Positions 21,262 to 32,800 of a stretch of DNA of 64,000 bases are shown one piece after another. The notes beneath the pieces are model-generated. The model had not been told where the DNA came from and did no database searches. It saw only the letters and a list, made by a program, of their open reading frames with translations. This stretch comes from a bacterium (GTDB taxonomy: Bacteria > Electryoneota > RPQS01), in assembly GCA_016702305.1 (NCBI GenBank), contig JADJEH010000008.1:1-64000 (forward strand), read 5' to 3'. The translations under genes and the position numbers were made by a program. How positions within the stretch are numbered: position 1 is the first letter of the stretch; each line of letters starts with the position of its first letter.

Positions 21262-22764
21262 TGTTGGTCGTCAGAAGAAATGGGACACATTTTCAGTTAA
21301 GTTAGTGGAGGGATTTGGTTCGTAAGTTACGTTTCCTTCGTGGTTTTTGGTTAGGATTTAGATTGGCCTGTTTACGGGCCTTTTTGGTTTGTTCTTTGAG
21401 CAGTTGCCGCTGTTTGAGGATGGCTTCGGCGCGGCCGAAGTAGACGTCGGCAGGGTGCAGATTGCCGATGCCTTTGTGGTAGTGTTCGTAGTTGTACCAG
21501 TGCCGGAACGCCTCCAGCGCGCGGTCGAACGCCTCGGGTGAGGCATGCACGATCAGCTGCAGCTTATCCTTGGCCGTGCGGTTCAGACGCTCGACCTTGC
21601 CGTTGGTCTGGGGATGATTGCGCATCGAGAAGATGTGCCGGATCCCCAGACTCTTCAAGTAGCTGTTGAACGCGCCCCACTTGTAGCAGGCGCCGTTGTC
21701 GCTGAGGAGCTGCACCCGCTCGTGACGCGGCACTTCTTCCATGCCGGTCTCGGCAATCGCCTGCGCGATCAGCTCCTGCACCGTGTCGCCTTTCGAGTTG
21801 CGCAAGCGGCGGAACACGATCGAGAACCGGCTGAAGTCATCCACCACACTGCCCAACGGATGCGTGCCCCCAGTCGGGCAACATCAGCTCCGTCAGATCG
21901 GTCTGCCACCGTTCGTTCACGCGCGTCGTCTTGCGGTGATACTCTTTGGCCGCCGGGATGATCTGCGGCAACTCGCGCGCTAACCCGTTGCGCTTCAGAA
22001 TGCGGTAGACCGTGCTCTCGCTGACACTGAACCCGCCGTCATCGGTAATCCTGAACGCCAGTTGGCGCGGCGACAGATCAGCATCGGGCAATGCGTTGGC
22101 GATGATCGTGCTCTCTTCTTCTTCCAAGAGCCGGTTCCAGACCCGCCGCGGCGCCGAAGACCGGTCCGCGAGCGTTCCCTGGTTCTGCCAGCGGTAGTAC
22201 GTGCTCTTGGGAAGCTTCAAACGCTTCAAGCAACGGCGGATCGACAGCGGTGTGCTATCCACCAGCCGCAACAGATCCTGCTTCTGCTCGGACGTGTGCC
22301 GGGCATAACGCTTGGCCTTACGCTTCAGAAGAGACTTTTTTTCACCGCCGCCCTTCAAGCGCGCCTTGCCCGCTTCCATGAACTCCTTCAGCCAATTGTA
22401 GTACACGTTGGCGCTCACGCCTTCCCGACGGCACAACGCCGCCACCGGATGATCGCCCCGCAGTCCTTCCAGCACGATGCGGATCTTGTCCTCCGCGCTG
22501 TACTTCGTGCGCGTCTGCCGCCGCACCGTCTTGATCAACTGCGCTGCGCTTTCTTTCGGCGCTGCCGCCGCAGCCTGCTTCTTCCGCCTGGGCATGGTCA
22601 GCCCTCCTTCTTCGATGATACATGATGATATCTCATCGAAGGGAACGCAACCCCAAACCTGGTCACTTGCGTTAAGTACAGTCGCGCCGCGCGACTGTAC
22701 TTACATCACAAACCATCCACTAATACTACTGGACCAACTGTCCCAAATGTGCTGACGGATTACA
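21262..22764 (-). mobile_element. IS3-family element, copy 1 (ORFA-ORFB fused by deletion)
   Basis: The element has 1503 bp with imperfect terminal inverted repeats. The left end begins TGTTGGTCGTCAG and the right end, inverted, begins TGTAATCCGTCAG, so the ends are 5'-TG...CA-3' as in IS3. It is flanked by a 6-bp direct repeat GGGGCA (21256-21261 and 22765-22770), a likely target duplication inside the older IS3 remnant. The transposase reads leftward from 22595 (YSAEDKIRIVLEGLRGDHPV, an HTH) to the DDE domain ending at 21302 (HPQTNGKVERLNRTAKDK). Compared with copy 2 at 27665-29253, about 100 bp coding the leucine-zipper end of ORFA is missing, which fuses the two reading frames. One extra C near 21865 breaks the frame. 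A 14-bp perfect hairpin sits at 22673-22703. Confidence 0.85.
21302..22595 (-). pseudogene. IS3-family transposase, fused ORFA/ORFB with one frameshift
   Basis: The start MPRRKKQAAAAAPKE at 22595 is followed by the ORFA HTH (ALCRREGVSANVYYNWLKEF). The text then passes straight into ORFB (KSLLKRKAKRYARHTSEQKQ) because the leucine-zipper segment is deleted. The DDE domain has WQTDLTELMLPDWG, LSDNGACYKW and NGKVERLNRTAKD. The frame is lost near 21856-21870, where this copy has five C residues and copy 2 has four, so a homopolymer error is likely. It would cut and join the IS ends if made. Confidence 0.8.
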
Positions 22765-25700
22765 GGGGCAGACCAGTCAGTTTGCTCGCATGCATCAGTT
22801 GCTTGCATTGCCCGCACGCTGAACCACTTCGGCTTGGATGCCTGCGCAAGTCAAGCAGTTCACGCATGTCATCTTCGGTCTGTGGTCGTTCAACGGGCAT
22901 GCTCCTTGCGGGAGGAATATCAACGGCAACAACATAGTAGAACATCTGCGCAGTGCCAAGAACTCCACTGTGCACAAAAGAGGTATCTGTTACCGTTGCG
23001 AGATAATGGAAATTCGAATCAAGAGAACTAACCGCATAGATTTCATACGTGTCCGCGAGCGACCGGCAACTATCAACATTGTGAGTTACCGCAGGCCAAC
23101 TCAGTTGAATCTCATCTTCCAGCAGTGAAATCACGATTTCCGGTGATAGCGGAGGAGCGGTCTCGTCAAGGCACCCTCCGAATTTCAACATCAACATATC
23201 ATATCCGCCGGCACCATATGAAGATGTTCCACCGGCAAGTGCGTAACCTCCGTCCGATGTCGGAGTTCCTGCACGAAGTGCATCGTCCCCACTCCCTCCA
23301 AAAGATTGCTGCCATTGGAGATCGCCGTCCAGATCGGTGCGTACCACAAAGTAGTCGCCATCGGAACCACCGAAGAGCGTCAATCCTTCGCTATCGAGCA
23401 TTGCATCATAGAGGTAGTCCGGCGCGGACCCGCCGTAGTTTTCCGTGAAAAGCGTTGTCCCGGATGCATCAGTCCGCCACAGCCACCCATCGCTCACATT
23501 GCCATACTCCGATTGGCTGAATCCTGTTACGAAGAAACCGCCGTCAGCCGCCTGCAAAATGCACTCGGCTTGATCGCCGCCCAGGCCACTTCCAAAGTAA
23601 TTTGTCCAAAGCGTATCGCCGTTGGCATCCAACTGTACAAGCCAGGCATACACGCTGCCGTATCGCGCGATCTGCTCCCAACCTGCTGCAACAATCCCAC
23701 CGTCGCTCGTGATATCAACGTTAGCAAAACTCTCGGACTTGCTGGGAGACCCGTAATCGCGTGACCAAACCGTGCTTAAGCCGGAATCAAGCTTTACTAA
23801 CAGTCCATCCAAATGAAGGTATTGGCCTTCGTAGAATTCAGTCGTTGCCCTGCCAAAACGAACCCCGAATCTGCTGTCATCTCGACATCATAGAACTCAT
23901 CCCAACTCGCTCCTCCAAAAGTCTGGCTCCAAAGTGAGTCGCCATTAGGCGATAATCTGACAACCCATCCGTCTTGACTCCTTCGCCGAGGTTGTGTTTA
24001 TAACCACAAGCGACAACGTCTCCGCCCGGCATCAAAACAACGTCGTTGAATCCATCCGCCCCTATTCCTCCGATAGTACGGCTCCACAGTTCAGACCCGG
24101 TCACATCTGTGCGGACGATCCAACCGTCTGAACTGTCCGATGGAGTATCGGTGTAACCAGCTATCACGAATCCACAGTCCTCGGTTTGCACAATCGCGTT
24201 CCCAACATCGTGCCCCAGACCCCCGTAAGTCTGACTCCAGCAGAACGGCAGGCAGGGATTTGAAACACAGTTGGATACCGGATCCCAGTCTCCAGACAAA
24301 CTCATACACTGTTCCAGCGTAGCATTGTCAAGGCACGCCAGCCCATACTGATAGCAGCAGCGCCCTGTAACACCGGATCCGTTGATTGTGATTGAGAGAA
24401 TCGTATCCGCCCACGGCTGATAGAATTCGTCCGAGTTCTCATCCACAATCACGTCAAATGTGCCAATCGTATCGGCAAGCCAAATTATCAGTAAAGTTCC
24501 ATCGCCTTGAATCTGGCCCGTCTCTGATCGAAGTGTCGTGATCGGCGCCCAAAGAGTATCCACCGCAGGCTGAGAAACGAGCCTCGCGGTAACTGTTCTT
24601 CCCGGCATACCGCCAGTACCTGTTACGGTGATCATTGTCCCCGCGCTCCAAACGGGATTGCACGTCACAACTCCCGCCGCATGAATCGCACTCGCCGGCG
24701 CAACTTCGGGAGTCCCGCTGCATCGCCCGGGTTGATCCATCTCGACTGCTTGAAGTACCTTTGTAACTGTATTCAGATATTCCGGATGGCTCACACCGTA
24801 TCGGTCTGTACAGGCTTGCTGCAATGCCGTCATGAGCTGTTGAAACCCCGAGGTAGAGACCATGTAGGTTGAATACGCGCGGTAGAAGATCTGCTGCGTC
24901 GTATCAAAACCGAATGATTCAAAATAGCATCCGTTGAATTCGGTACCCTCACTCATCAAGTAGGAGGCTTTGCCGACTAGCGTTGCATTATGGTGCACAC
25001 CATAGTTATCCCCGCTCGCGCACCAGTAATATGGCGAGCACTTCCGATCTGGAAAGGGCCCACGAGTTACATGTGGGATACTCGGCGGGTCGGCCATACT
25101 GCGGGGAAACCATGTGTCGGTCGCAAATATCCAATCATTCACGCCGTATTCGTACTTCTCTACCGCAGTTCCCATCACATCGCAGAATCCTTCCTCTGTC
25201 GCACCGGATTCACCACTGTAGACTGACCCATGATAATCGCGAGCAGCCACGGCGTGCGCGTATTCATGTGCTACTATTTCAATTTGGACCATCGTGGCAC
25301 AGAGCCAAATATCGCCATAATAATCTGAATACTGCGCGTTTTGTGGGCACATGCTCGACACGTAGTCGACAAAAGTATATATAGAGGTTCTAGTCCGAGT
25401 ACTCTGCGCACCACCGCCCCAATAACCTAATCCACCCATTCTGTTCGCGCCGTGACGATCAAATGTGTTGAGATAATAATTGTGAATTACGAAGACCATA
25501 CTAAATGCACTGTCGACATCTGTCCTGCCAAAGAACGGTCCTGGCACAGGACACGGGCCCCATGGAGGTGTCACCCCAGTGAATCAGTGGGTGTACAACG
25601 TCTGCCGAAGTAATAGCCAGGATAAAGTGTGTCAGGACGACACGGGTATAGGTATGAATCGTAGCCCAAAGAACCACAAGCCGAGCAACTCGACAGATTA

Positions 25701-26404
25701 TTTGGATTTGTCGCGCGACTGCAATCATACACGAACGGTCGAGGATCATCGCATTGCCGCGCTCCATCCAGAGCTTTCAACACGCTTCCTGTTTGAGCGT
25801 CAACGTAGATTGCATAGCTCTTGTGTTCCACGTCCTCGTACATTTGAATTTGCCATGCAAGGTGAACATCGTCTTCCACCTTGTTCTCAAGGACTCCGAT
25901 CGGCAAGACAACCAGCTTGGTCTCCGCGACAAGAGGCGAGTTGATGGTTTGGATGATTGCTTGCGTTTCCGCCACTGCAATTCGCTCTGCGTTCTTTGCG
26001 TCGAATGAAGCGGTTGTCGGGACGGCAATATCCGGCACAAATCCGCCGTTCACTGCATAGACTTCACCATGCGAATTCAGATGTACTTTCAACACTCCAG
26101 TTATGACCTCTAGCCCTTGATACATCTGCTCAAACGTGACATGCATGAAGCCAAGTTCATCTGTCTCAACAGTGGGATTTCCAAGCTCGTTTTCCACGTC
26201 CTTTAATCCCCAAACGCTGCCACCCGTAGCAAGAAAGCTCTTTGCAACAGTCACCGCTCGCTCCGACGAGACCGCAGGAGATCCGTGCTCGCGCTCAACA
26301 TCTTTGATGACCACAAAGTACGGCCGTTGAGTCTGGTTGTCATACAGTACTTCCGCAGATCCCAATGCAGCAAACAAGAGAAGACAAGCAAATACGAATT
26401 TCAT
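22760..26404 (-). pseudogene. Secreted M4 (thermolysin-type) metallopeptidase with C-terminal repeat domain; frameshifts, C-terminus cut by IS
   Basis: The ATG at 26404, preceded by GAGGG, gives a signal peptide (MKFVFACLLLFAALGSA). An FTP/PepSY-like propeptide follows. The catalytic domain has HEYAHAVAARD (zinc-binding HEXXH), EEGFCDVMG (third zinc ligand region) and NYGVHHNATLVGKASYLMSE, which is the M4 pattern. After it comes a Cys-rich module (GRCCYQYGLACLDN), then repeats of the type GWIVRTDVTGSELWSRTIGG with DGGIVAAG, which resemble a beta-propeller. Frames change near 25571 (a run of four G where five would restore frame), near 23975 and near 23815. The stop codon at 22760-22762 belongs to the inverted repeat of the adjacent IS, so the natural C-terminus is lost or altered. 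It is an exported degradative enzyme. Confidence 0.8.
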
Positions 26405-26548
26405 GGATACCCTCAGTGAACAATATTTATCTACGGTCCAACGTGTGTGTAGTATGACGCGCCATTCCGGACTTTTTGTGCTTTTCACCCTATCCCAGCG
26501 AGGAGTATCCAATTGATTGCACCGTGCTTCACAACACTCATGAAGCAT

Positions 26549-26859
26549 GATACCCCATATCTCTGCAATTTACTTCGGTTTTCACCAACAGTCAACGATT
26601 GAGATCGCACTAAAATAATATGACTTAAACCGTCCGGTTAACTGTATTAAATTTGCTTACGCTCTTGCTCTGTCTGACAATGCGAATGATTGCCGACGTG
26701 TACCTCCCCGTGCAGCTGAAGAGGCCCACCTCACCGTGTTTTAAATTAGCGCGTTTGGCACTCACCTCTCAGCATTATTAATGTGCGATGGTGGCATTTA
26801 CGTTCTGTCGGGTGCCCGACAGAATTCAGCGTGTGCTACCCGATTAGGGTTTAAGCTTC
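26549..26859. other. Intergenic region, AT-rich
   Basis: No convincing gene is present. The region lies upstream of the leftward M4 peptidase and should hold its promoter. A perfect 10-bp inverted repeat (TTCTGTCGGG / CCCGACAGAA, spacer of 2 bp) lies at 26803-26824; its role is unknown. Confidence 0.4.
26803..26824. repeat. Perfect 10-bp inverted repeat
   Basis: The arms TTCTGTCGGG and CCCGACAGAA are separated by TG. There is no U-run on either side, so it is not a typical terminator. It could be an operator or a cruciform. It is seen directly; no function is assigned. Confidence 0.4.
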
Positions 26860-27093
26860 TTGGATGGAACCATTCCCTTCGTCGGCGAGACAGGATCAGC
26901 TATGTTGAGATGGCAAACGAGTACGAGCGAAGTGCAACTGCAAGATGGTGAAGCAAGGCACGCGATAGCAGTACTGTGGGGAAGGCACGACGCCACAGGC
27001 GCTGGCCAGGTTAGCGCAATGAGTTCTTCTTGGCTCGAAACGCAAGTCAATAGATTGGGGATCAGTGCACGGGACATGTATTTCAAGAAGTAA
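26860..27093 (+). CDS. Short hypothetical protein
   Basis: This is an open frame of 77 codons (HAIAVLWGRHDATGAGQV, SAMSSSWLETQVNRLGIS). I see no recognisable domain and no strong ribosome-binding site. The opposite frame over the same bases is rich in Ser, Cys and Pro, which favours the plus strand as the coding one if either is real. It points towards the dnaE2 remnant. Confidence 0.25.
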   Translation: MDGTIPFVGETGSAMLRWQTSTSEVQLQDGEARHAIAVLWGRHDATGAGQVSAMSSSWLETQVNRLGISARDMYFKK

Positions 27094-27125
27094 TAGATCC
27101 AGCAGTGACAGTTTTGAGATATTTA

Positions 27126-27664
27126 TTACATCTCGTGTTTGCTGTTCCAAGCTTGTAAAGGGCCAAGATGAACTGCAGTCAGCCTATTACTCCCTCGCTT
27201 GTCTTTATGCCCTGTGACAACCAACATGGATTGACCAAGGACAAGGTGACCAAACTTCTCCTGGATATCCGGAAAGACGGTGACATTCAGAAGCCCCGTC
27301 TCATCTTCCAGGGTGAAGAAGATCACCCGTTTGCCGGATTTCGTGGGTGGTGTGTGTGGTCTGATGACGACTCCGGCAGCGGACAACTGGGGCTTGGTGT
27401 CGGGATTCATTTTGACTTCACGGCACGTTTGGATCCCTTTGCTTGTGAGCTTCTCGCGCCAGAAGGTCAAAATATGCCGTGATGGAGAAAGCCCTAGCAC
27501 ACGATACTCCTGCACGGTGCGTGTGTAAAGATCAAAATCGCTTCGTTGCGAAATCACAGGTTCGAGATCCAGGGCAAGAGACAAGACATCAACAGAAGGG
27601 GGCGGCAGCATTGTCCTCAAGCTGAAGAGCAGTTCTTTTCGGTTGGCATGCAGACTGTCAAAGA
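27126..27664 (-). pseudogene. dnaE2: Error-prone DNA polymerase DnaE2, C-terminal fragment
   Basis: About 179 codons of the C-terminal end remain. RTVQEYRVLGLSPSRHILTF leads into the OB-fold part AAGVVIRPHTPPTKSGKRVI and FFTLEDETGLLNVTVFPDI, which is diagnostic for the DnaE2/PolC-alpha-like SOS polymerase. The coding text continues upstream without a start (FDSLHANRKELLFSLR) right up to the IS copy at 27665. The polymerase domains of roughly 850 residues are absent from the window. The enzyme normally does mutagenic lesion bypass with ImuA/ImuB; neither partner is seen. It is a clear truncation by the IS or a linked deletion. Confidence 0.85.
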
Positions 27665-29253
27665 TGTTGGTCGTCAGAAGAAATGGGACACTTTTTCAGT
27701 TAAGTTAGTGGAGGGATTTGGTTCGTAAGTTACGTTTCCTTCGTGGTTTTTGGTTAGGATTTAGATTGGCCTGTTTACGGGCCTTTTTGGTTTGTTCTTT
27801 GAGCAGTTGCCGCTGTTTCTGGATGGCTTCGGCGCGGCCGAAGTAGACGTCGGCGGGGTGCAGATTGCCGATGCCTTTGTGGTAGTGTTCGTAGTTGTAC
27901 CAGTGCCGGAACGCCTCCAGCGCGCGATCGAACGCCTCCGGTGAGGCATGCACGATCAGCTGCAGTTTTCCTGGCCGTGCGGTTCAGACGCTCGACCTTG
28001 CCGTTCGTTTGAGGGTGATTGCGCATCGAGAAGATGTGCCGGATCCCCAGACTCTTCAAGTAGCTGTTGAACGCGCCCCACTTGTAGCAGGCGCCGTTGT
28101 CGCTGAGAGCTGCACCCGCTCATGACGCGGGACTTCTTCCATGCCGGTCTCGGCAATCGCCTGCGCGATCAGCTCCTGCACCGTGTCGCCTTTCGAGTTG
28201 CGCAAGCGGCGGAACACGATCGAGAACCGGCTGAAGTCATCCACCACACTGCCCAACGGATGCGTGCCCCAGTCGGGCAACATCAGCTCCGTCAGATCGG
28301 TCTGCCACAGTTCGTTCACGCGCGTCGTCTTGCGGTGATACTCTTTGGCCGCCGGGATGATCTGCGGCAACTCGCGCGCTAACCCGTTGCGCTTAGAATG
28401 CGGTAGACCGTGCTCTCGCTGACACTGAACCCGCCGTCATCGGTAATCCTGAACGCCAGTTGGCGCGGCGACAGATCAGCATCGAGCAATGCGTTGGCGA
28501 TGATCGTGCTCTCTTCTTCTTCCAAGAGCCGGTTCCAGACCCGCCGCGGCGCCGAAGAGCGGTCCGCCAGTGTGCCCTGGCTTTGCCAGCGGTAATACGT
28601 GCTCTTGGGAAGCTTCAATTGCTTCAAACAGCGGCGGATCGACAGCGCCGCGGTATCTACCAGCCGCAGAAGATCCTGCTTCTGTTCAGACGTGCCGGGC
28701 ATAGCGCTTTGCCTTGCGCTTTAGAAGAGACTTTTTTTGAGCGTGCGCACCTCCAGCATCAGATCGGCCACCGTCTGACGCAGCTTTCGTTCTGACGACG
28801 ATAGGACTCCACTTCCCCTTTGGTCGCGCCGCGCACCGCTTCGCCTTTCAAGCGCGCCTTGCCCGCTTCCATGAACTCCTTCAGCCAGTTGTAGTACACG
28901 TTGGCGCTCACGCCTTCCCGGCGGCATAACGCCGCCACCGGATGATCGCCCCGCAGTCCTTCCAGCACGATGCGGATCTTGTCCTCCGCGCTGTACTTCG
29001 TGCGCGTCTGCCGCCGCACCGTCTTGATCAACTGCGCTGCGCTTTCGGCGCTGCCGCCGCAGCCTGCTTCTTCCGCCTGGGCATGGTCAGCCCTCCTTCT
29101 TCGATGATACATGATGATATCCTCATCGAAGGGAACGCAACCCAAACCTGGTCACTTGCGTTAAGTACAGTCGCGCCGCGCGACTGTACTTACATCACAA
29201 ACCATCCACTAATACTACTGGACCAACTGTCCCAAATGTGCTGACGGATTACA
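27665..29253 (-). mobile_element. IS3-family element, copy 2 (full-length layout)
   Basis: The element has 1589 bp with the same ends as copy 1 and very high identity to it. It retains the ORFA leucine-zipper segment (KLRQTVADLMLEVRTLKKSLF) missing from copy 1. At the ORFA end the minus strand has a run of seven A followed by G, a classic -1 slippery site of IS3 elements. Slipping there joins LKKSL to LLKRKAKRYA of ORFB. Several 1-4-nt deletions relative to copy 1 (near 27967, 28107, 28394, 29046) break the frames. I find no target duplication: the left flank ends CAAAGA and the right flank starts GGTTGC. The 14-bp hairpin recurs at 29162-29192. The flanks are two truncated genes. Confidence 0.85.
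27705..29084 (-). pseudogene. IS3-family transposase OrfA/OrfB with several small deletions
   Basis: OrfA starts at the ATG 29084. OrfB follows after the slippery A7G at about 28732-28738. The DDE domain blocks WQTDLTELMLPDWGTHPLGS, HPQTNGKVERLNRTA and FRHWYNYEHYHKGIG are all recognisable but spread over frames. Four positions differ from copy 1 by short deletions, so this copy is either inactive or contains sequence errors. Confidence 0.75.
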
Positions 29254-29568
29254 GGTTGCTGTCGTGGAATTAAATGCGATCCACCCATCGGGGCTTACCA
29301 AGAAACTTGAGCGCACGGTGCCGTAGAACGGAAAGGAAATGGAACTCAAATTAACCGTCGCGCCGCCTAGGTCAGTTTGGCCTATCGAGGTTAGATTCAC
29401 TGCACCAGGAACGCCTCCAATTTCTTCCCAAGCGTACACCGCCGTGTCACCGCCTTGGTTGTCAATCCACCTATATCCAAATGCGTCTGGCCCGCCCGTG
29501 CTGCCATACGCCGAAGTCGATGCCACAAGGGTAATGGCCAATATAGTAAGTCTCATCTGCAAGCTCAT
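29254..29568 (-). pseudogene. N-terminal fragment of a secreted protein, cut by IS copy 2
   Basis: From the ATG at 29568 (AAGGA upstream) there is a signal peptide (MRLTILAITLVASTSAYG). It is followed by a beta-rich start (DAFGYRWIDNQGGDTAVYAW, FPFYGTVRSSFLVSPDGWIA). This type of N-terminus is common in large exported proteins that continue for hundreds of residues. The frame runs directly into the inverted repeat of the IS at 29253. The rest of the gene is not in the window. Confidence 0.65.
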
Positions 29569-29869
29569 GGGGAATCCTTTTCGATCAAATGTCAGGTACG
29601 ACATGTCTGAAATGCTGTTGGCAAACATAGACCGCAACTCGAGTTGCTTTTGTCAATATCTAGTTAGTTGAGTCAGCAGCTTTGGTTTGTTTGAATTGTA
29701 GTTCGAGCATGGAGAGAAGGTGTAGCTAAGGGCTGAGTTCAGTCGGACGGAGTTGTTAACCTTTGCTACTGACCCGACATCCAAAGCTTATTCCGTTTTT
29801 CCGCATGCTAAGCACCTCTCCGACATCTTCATCGACCTTCGGCTAGAAGTGCGTTCTAATTGAAACTCT

Positions 29870-32800
29870 CTATGGCGTCGTTGCGATTACTTGATAGTAT
29901 CCCACATCACCATTTAACACGCCGTTGGTGTGCACGTAGAAAGTATCAGGCGTCGTGGAGACAAGGGTGTATGGCCCCGTCACAGAAGCAGATCGAGACA
30001 CCTCATACAACGTTGCGCCTGAAAGGTTTCCATTCGAAACCCAGCGAAGTTGCACATCATTTCCTGAAGAAGAAATGACCAAATCAGGTGTGATCGGCAG
30101 GCGATCTCCGTAAAGTCCCATGCCGGCAGTTATCGCTTCATCCCACCGTGCAGTAAATGTCCACCAGTTGGTCATCGTTGTCGTGTTGTAGGGAATTGTG
30201 TTCGCGAACCCAGGCATACTCTGCATCCAGAAAATATACCATTGGGATTCTTCGCGCTGCCCGAAATTCCATTCCCCATATGGCCACTGGTAAGGATGAT
30301 CGCCCCACGTGTGATAGTTGATAGCCGTGGTCGGACCGCCGGCGGGAATCCATCCACGAATGTCGCTCTGAACCGTGGCTGGGTTAAGGTAGTCATAGTG
30401 GTTCAGCGTGTTGGGCGGTATGTGCGTGTTGCCACATCGGCCCAAAATCGTCTGATTTGAGGCATTACGGCCTGAGAATTGCCGCCAAAACAGGTTGTCG
30501 TTGCCGTCCTGCCGCCAATTGACATATCCGAGAATTGCCTCAAGCTGATGACCGTGATTGTGGACTGCTTCGGCCTGTGAACGCGTGAAGTTGTAATTGT
30601 ACAGCACATACGTGTGGTCATAGATCGGAAGATCGTCAATGCGATAGCTATTTGAGATGTCACCAGTCGTCGGGCTGGACATGTTCGATTCTACAGGATA
30701 GAGACTACCGTAATGATAGCCCCAGAGCCAGAATTCTTTCACACCGAGGTCGTTGACCCAATGACCGGCGTCAAACCGATCAAGAATTTGGCGATAGTCC
30801 GGCTGGTGACTCTCAGGCATGCCTGGTCCGGGGGGAAGCGGCTCGAAGACCGTGACGTGGCCAAGCACCCGGTAGCCGAGCGACGGTCTTGCATTGGGAT
30901 TATCGTATCCGCGAAACTTTGAGCCCTCCTCCAGCATGAATTTCGAACGAATGCTTAGGGTCTCAATGTTCTCGCGCATCGTCGCGACCGGGCTGTTTGT
31001 TCCGGCGATGTCAGGGTCAAGAAGCAATCCATCGTTTGTTGGCAGGTACGAAATGATGAGAACCGGCATGTCATACTCAGCATTTGCGGCAGGATTCGTC
31101 AGAAATGGATCCAGTTCTTCCCAAACAGGCGCAAGAGGCGGTGCGGTGACATGCACCGTAACGTCCGCATCGTGGCATTGATAGGTCGCAGTAACAATAG
31201 ATGCCGGCGGCTAGGGCTTCCAACAAGACCAGCAGCCGTTACGGTTGCAACTGAGGGATTTGAACTCGACCAGGTAGCCAGCGTCGCCGGCAGTGTCCGT
31301 GTACCCACGTCAGTCAGAGCTGTAAGGGTTGGCGTAACACTCCAGGTTGGGTACAATTGCATCGTGGTGGGGTCGGCCGCCAGCGACAGGATGGCGAGCC
31401 CGTTGATATAGGACTGAGCCACCTCTTGTTCGGTGCGGACAGAGCTGCTGAATCTAAACTCGTCCACTTGTGCTCGTAGATAGCTCCCAGCGCCTTCTCC
31501 GCCGATCTGAAAAGTTGAAGACGCAATGTTGGGCAAGGGAATTGTGACTGGATTTTGGCTCATGAGCGATCCGTCGACATACACCCTAATTGCGGATGCA
31601 TTCCATGAAAATGCAACGTGATGCCACTGATTGGCTATCCAGGACCCAATATTTATGCTTACACCCTGCTCGGGCTGCCCGCCTGCTGAAAAGCGATTCA
31701 GTATGATCCGGAGGTTGTTTGCACCGTCTTTTGACATGAGTAATCCGCCTCCGCTACCCCACGCCAAGATCATATGTGTTGTGTTATCATTGCCGTTCCA
31801 TTCAGGTTTCAACCAGCATTCAAGCGTCCCCTGAGTCGCCGTGATATTGCCCGTCGCGTTGAATCGGAGTTGATCGCCGGTGCTTAGTAAGGCACCGTCA
31901 TAAAAACGAGCAGGCGAGTATGTGATTCCAGTCGCTTGAGTAGGTACTTCACCGGCGGCGCCGTTGGGCGTGCCGTTGAAATGCAAAAGCAATGTAGTGT
32001 TTTCGTCTACTGCCCACTCCTGTGTCGACGAGTTGCATCCGCAACCGAGGCATACTTGAGTAGAGTCCCATATCCCCCCGAAACTGGCGCAATCAGACTC
32101 GGTTATGTTGGCGCATGAATTTCCCGAATTGTAGCAGCACTGTCCCGTCGTAAGTGATACTGGCTCACGGTAGTAGTTCATTGTGAACCTATCATTTTCG
32201 TCCCCACCGCAATGTAGGTCTGCGACGCCATTGTACGGTTCTATAACCACATAATAGGTCCCGGTCGCGGGGCACGTCCATTGGAAGTCGTTTGGTGCAT
32301 AGCCACAACCGCCAGGGCCGTCTTCCCAGACGAGGATGTTGCAATCTGAATCCAGAATCAATAGATCGGGGTCGCCCGTGTGGAAGCTTGATTGCCCTCC
32401 GCAAGGAGCCTGCGAGCATAGGTCCCAATGAAATACTTCGCCCATGGATCCCGTAAACGAGGCGGTCCACTTACCACCGTCAAGAAGGTTGCCTGAGATC
32501 GAGGCACCGCATTCTGCTTCAGGTATTGTGCCCAGATTCTCATCTACAGGCGTGCACGAAAGGCATGGTCGAGGCCCTGTATAGGCCAGGACATCGCTAA
32601 CGTCAATATTGCGTAAATAGACCCGGTCGGAAACATACGCTATGCTGTCCGAGACGAGCACTGCCAGTGCAACACCGTTGCCGCTGAAATAGCCGACTTC
32701 CGTGGCCGCGAGCGGGTTGCTTATGTCGTAAGCATGTAGCACATGTTCCGAGGCCGCGACGAATAGTAAGTTGCCGACCAGCGTCAGGTCACGCGTCCAG

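Noticed and set aside
27659..29260. A target-site duplication around IS copy 2
   Set aside because: The flanks (CAAAGA and GGTTGC) do not match at any offset I tried, in contrast to copy 1.
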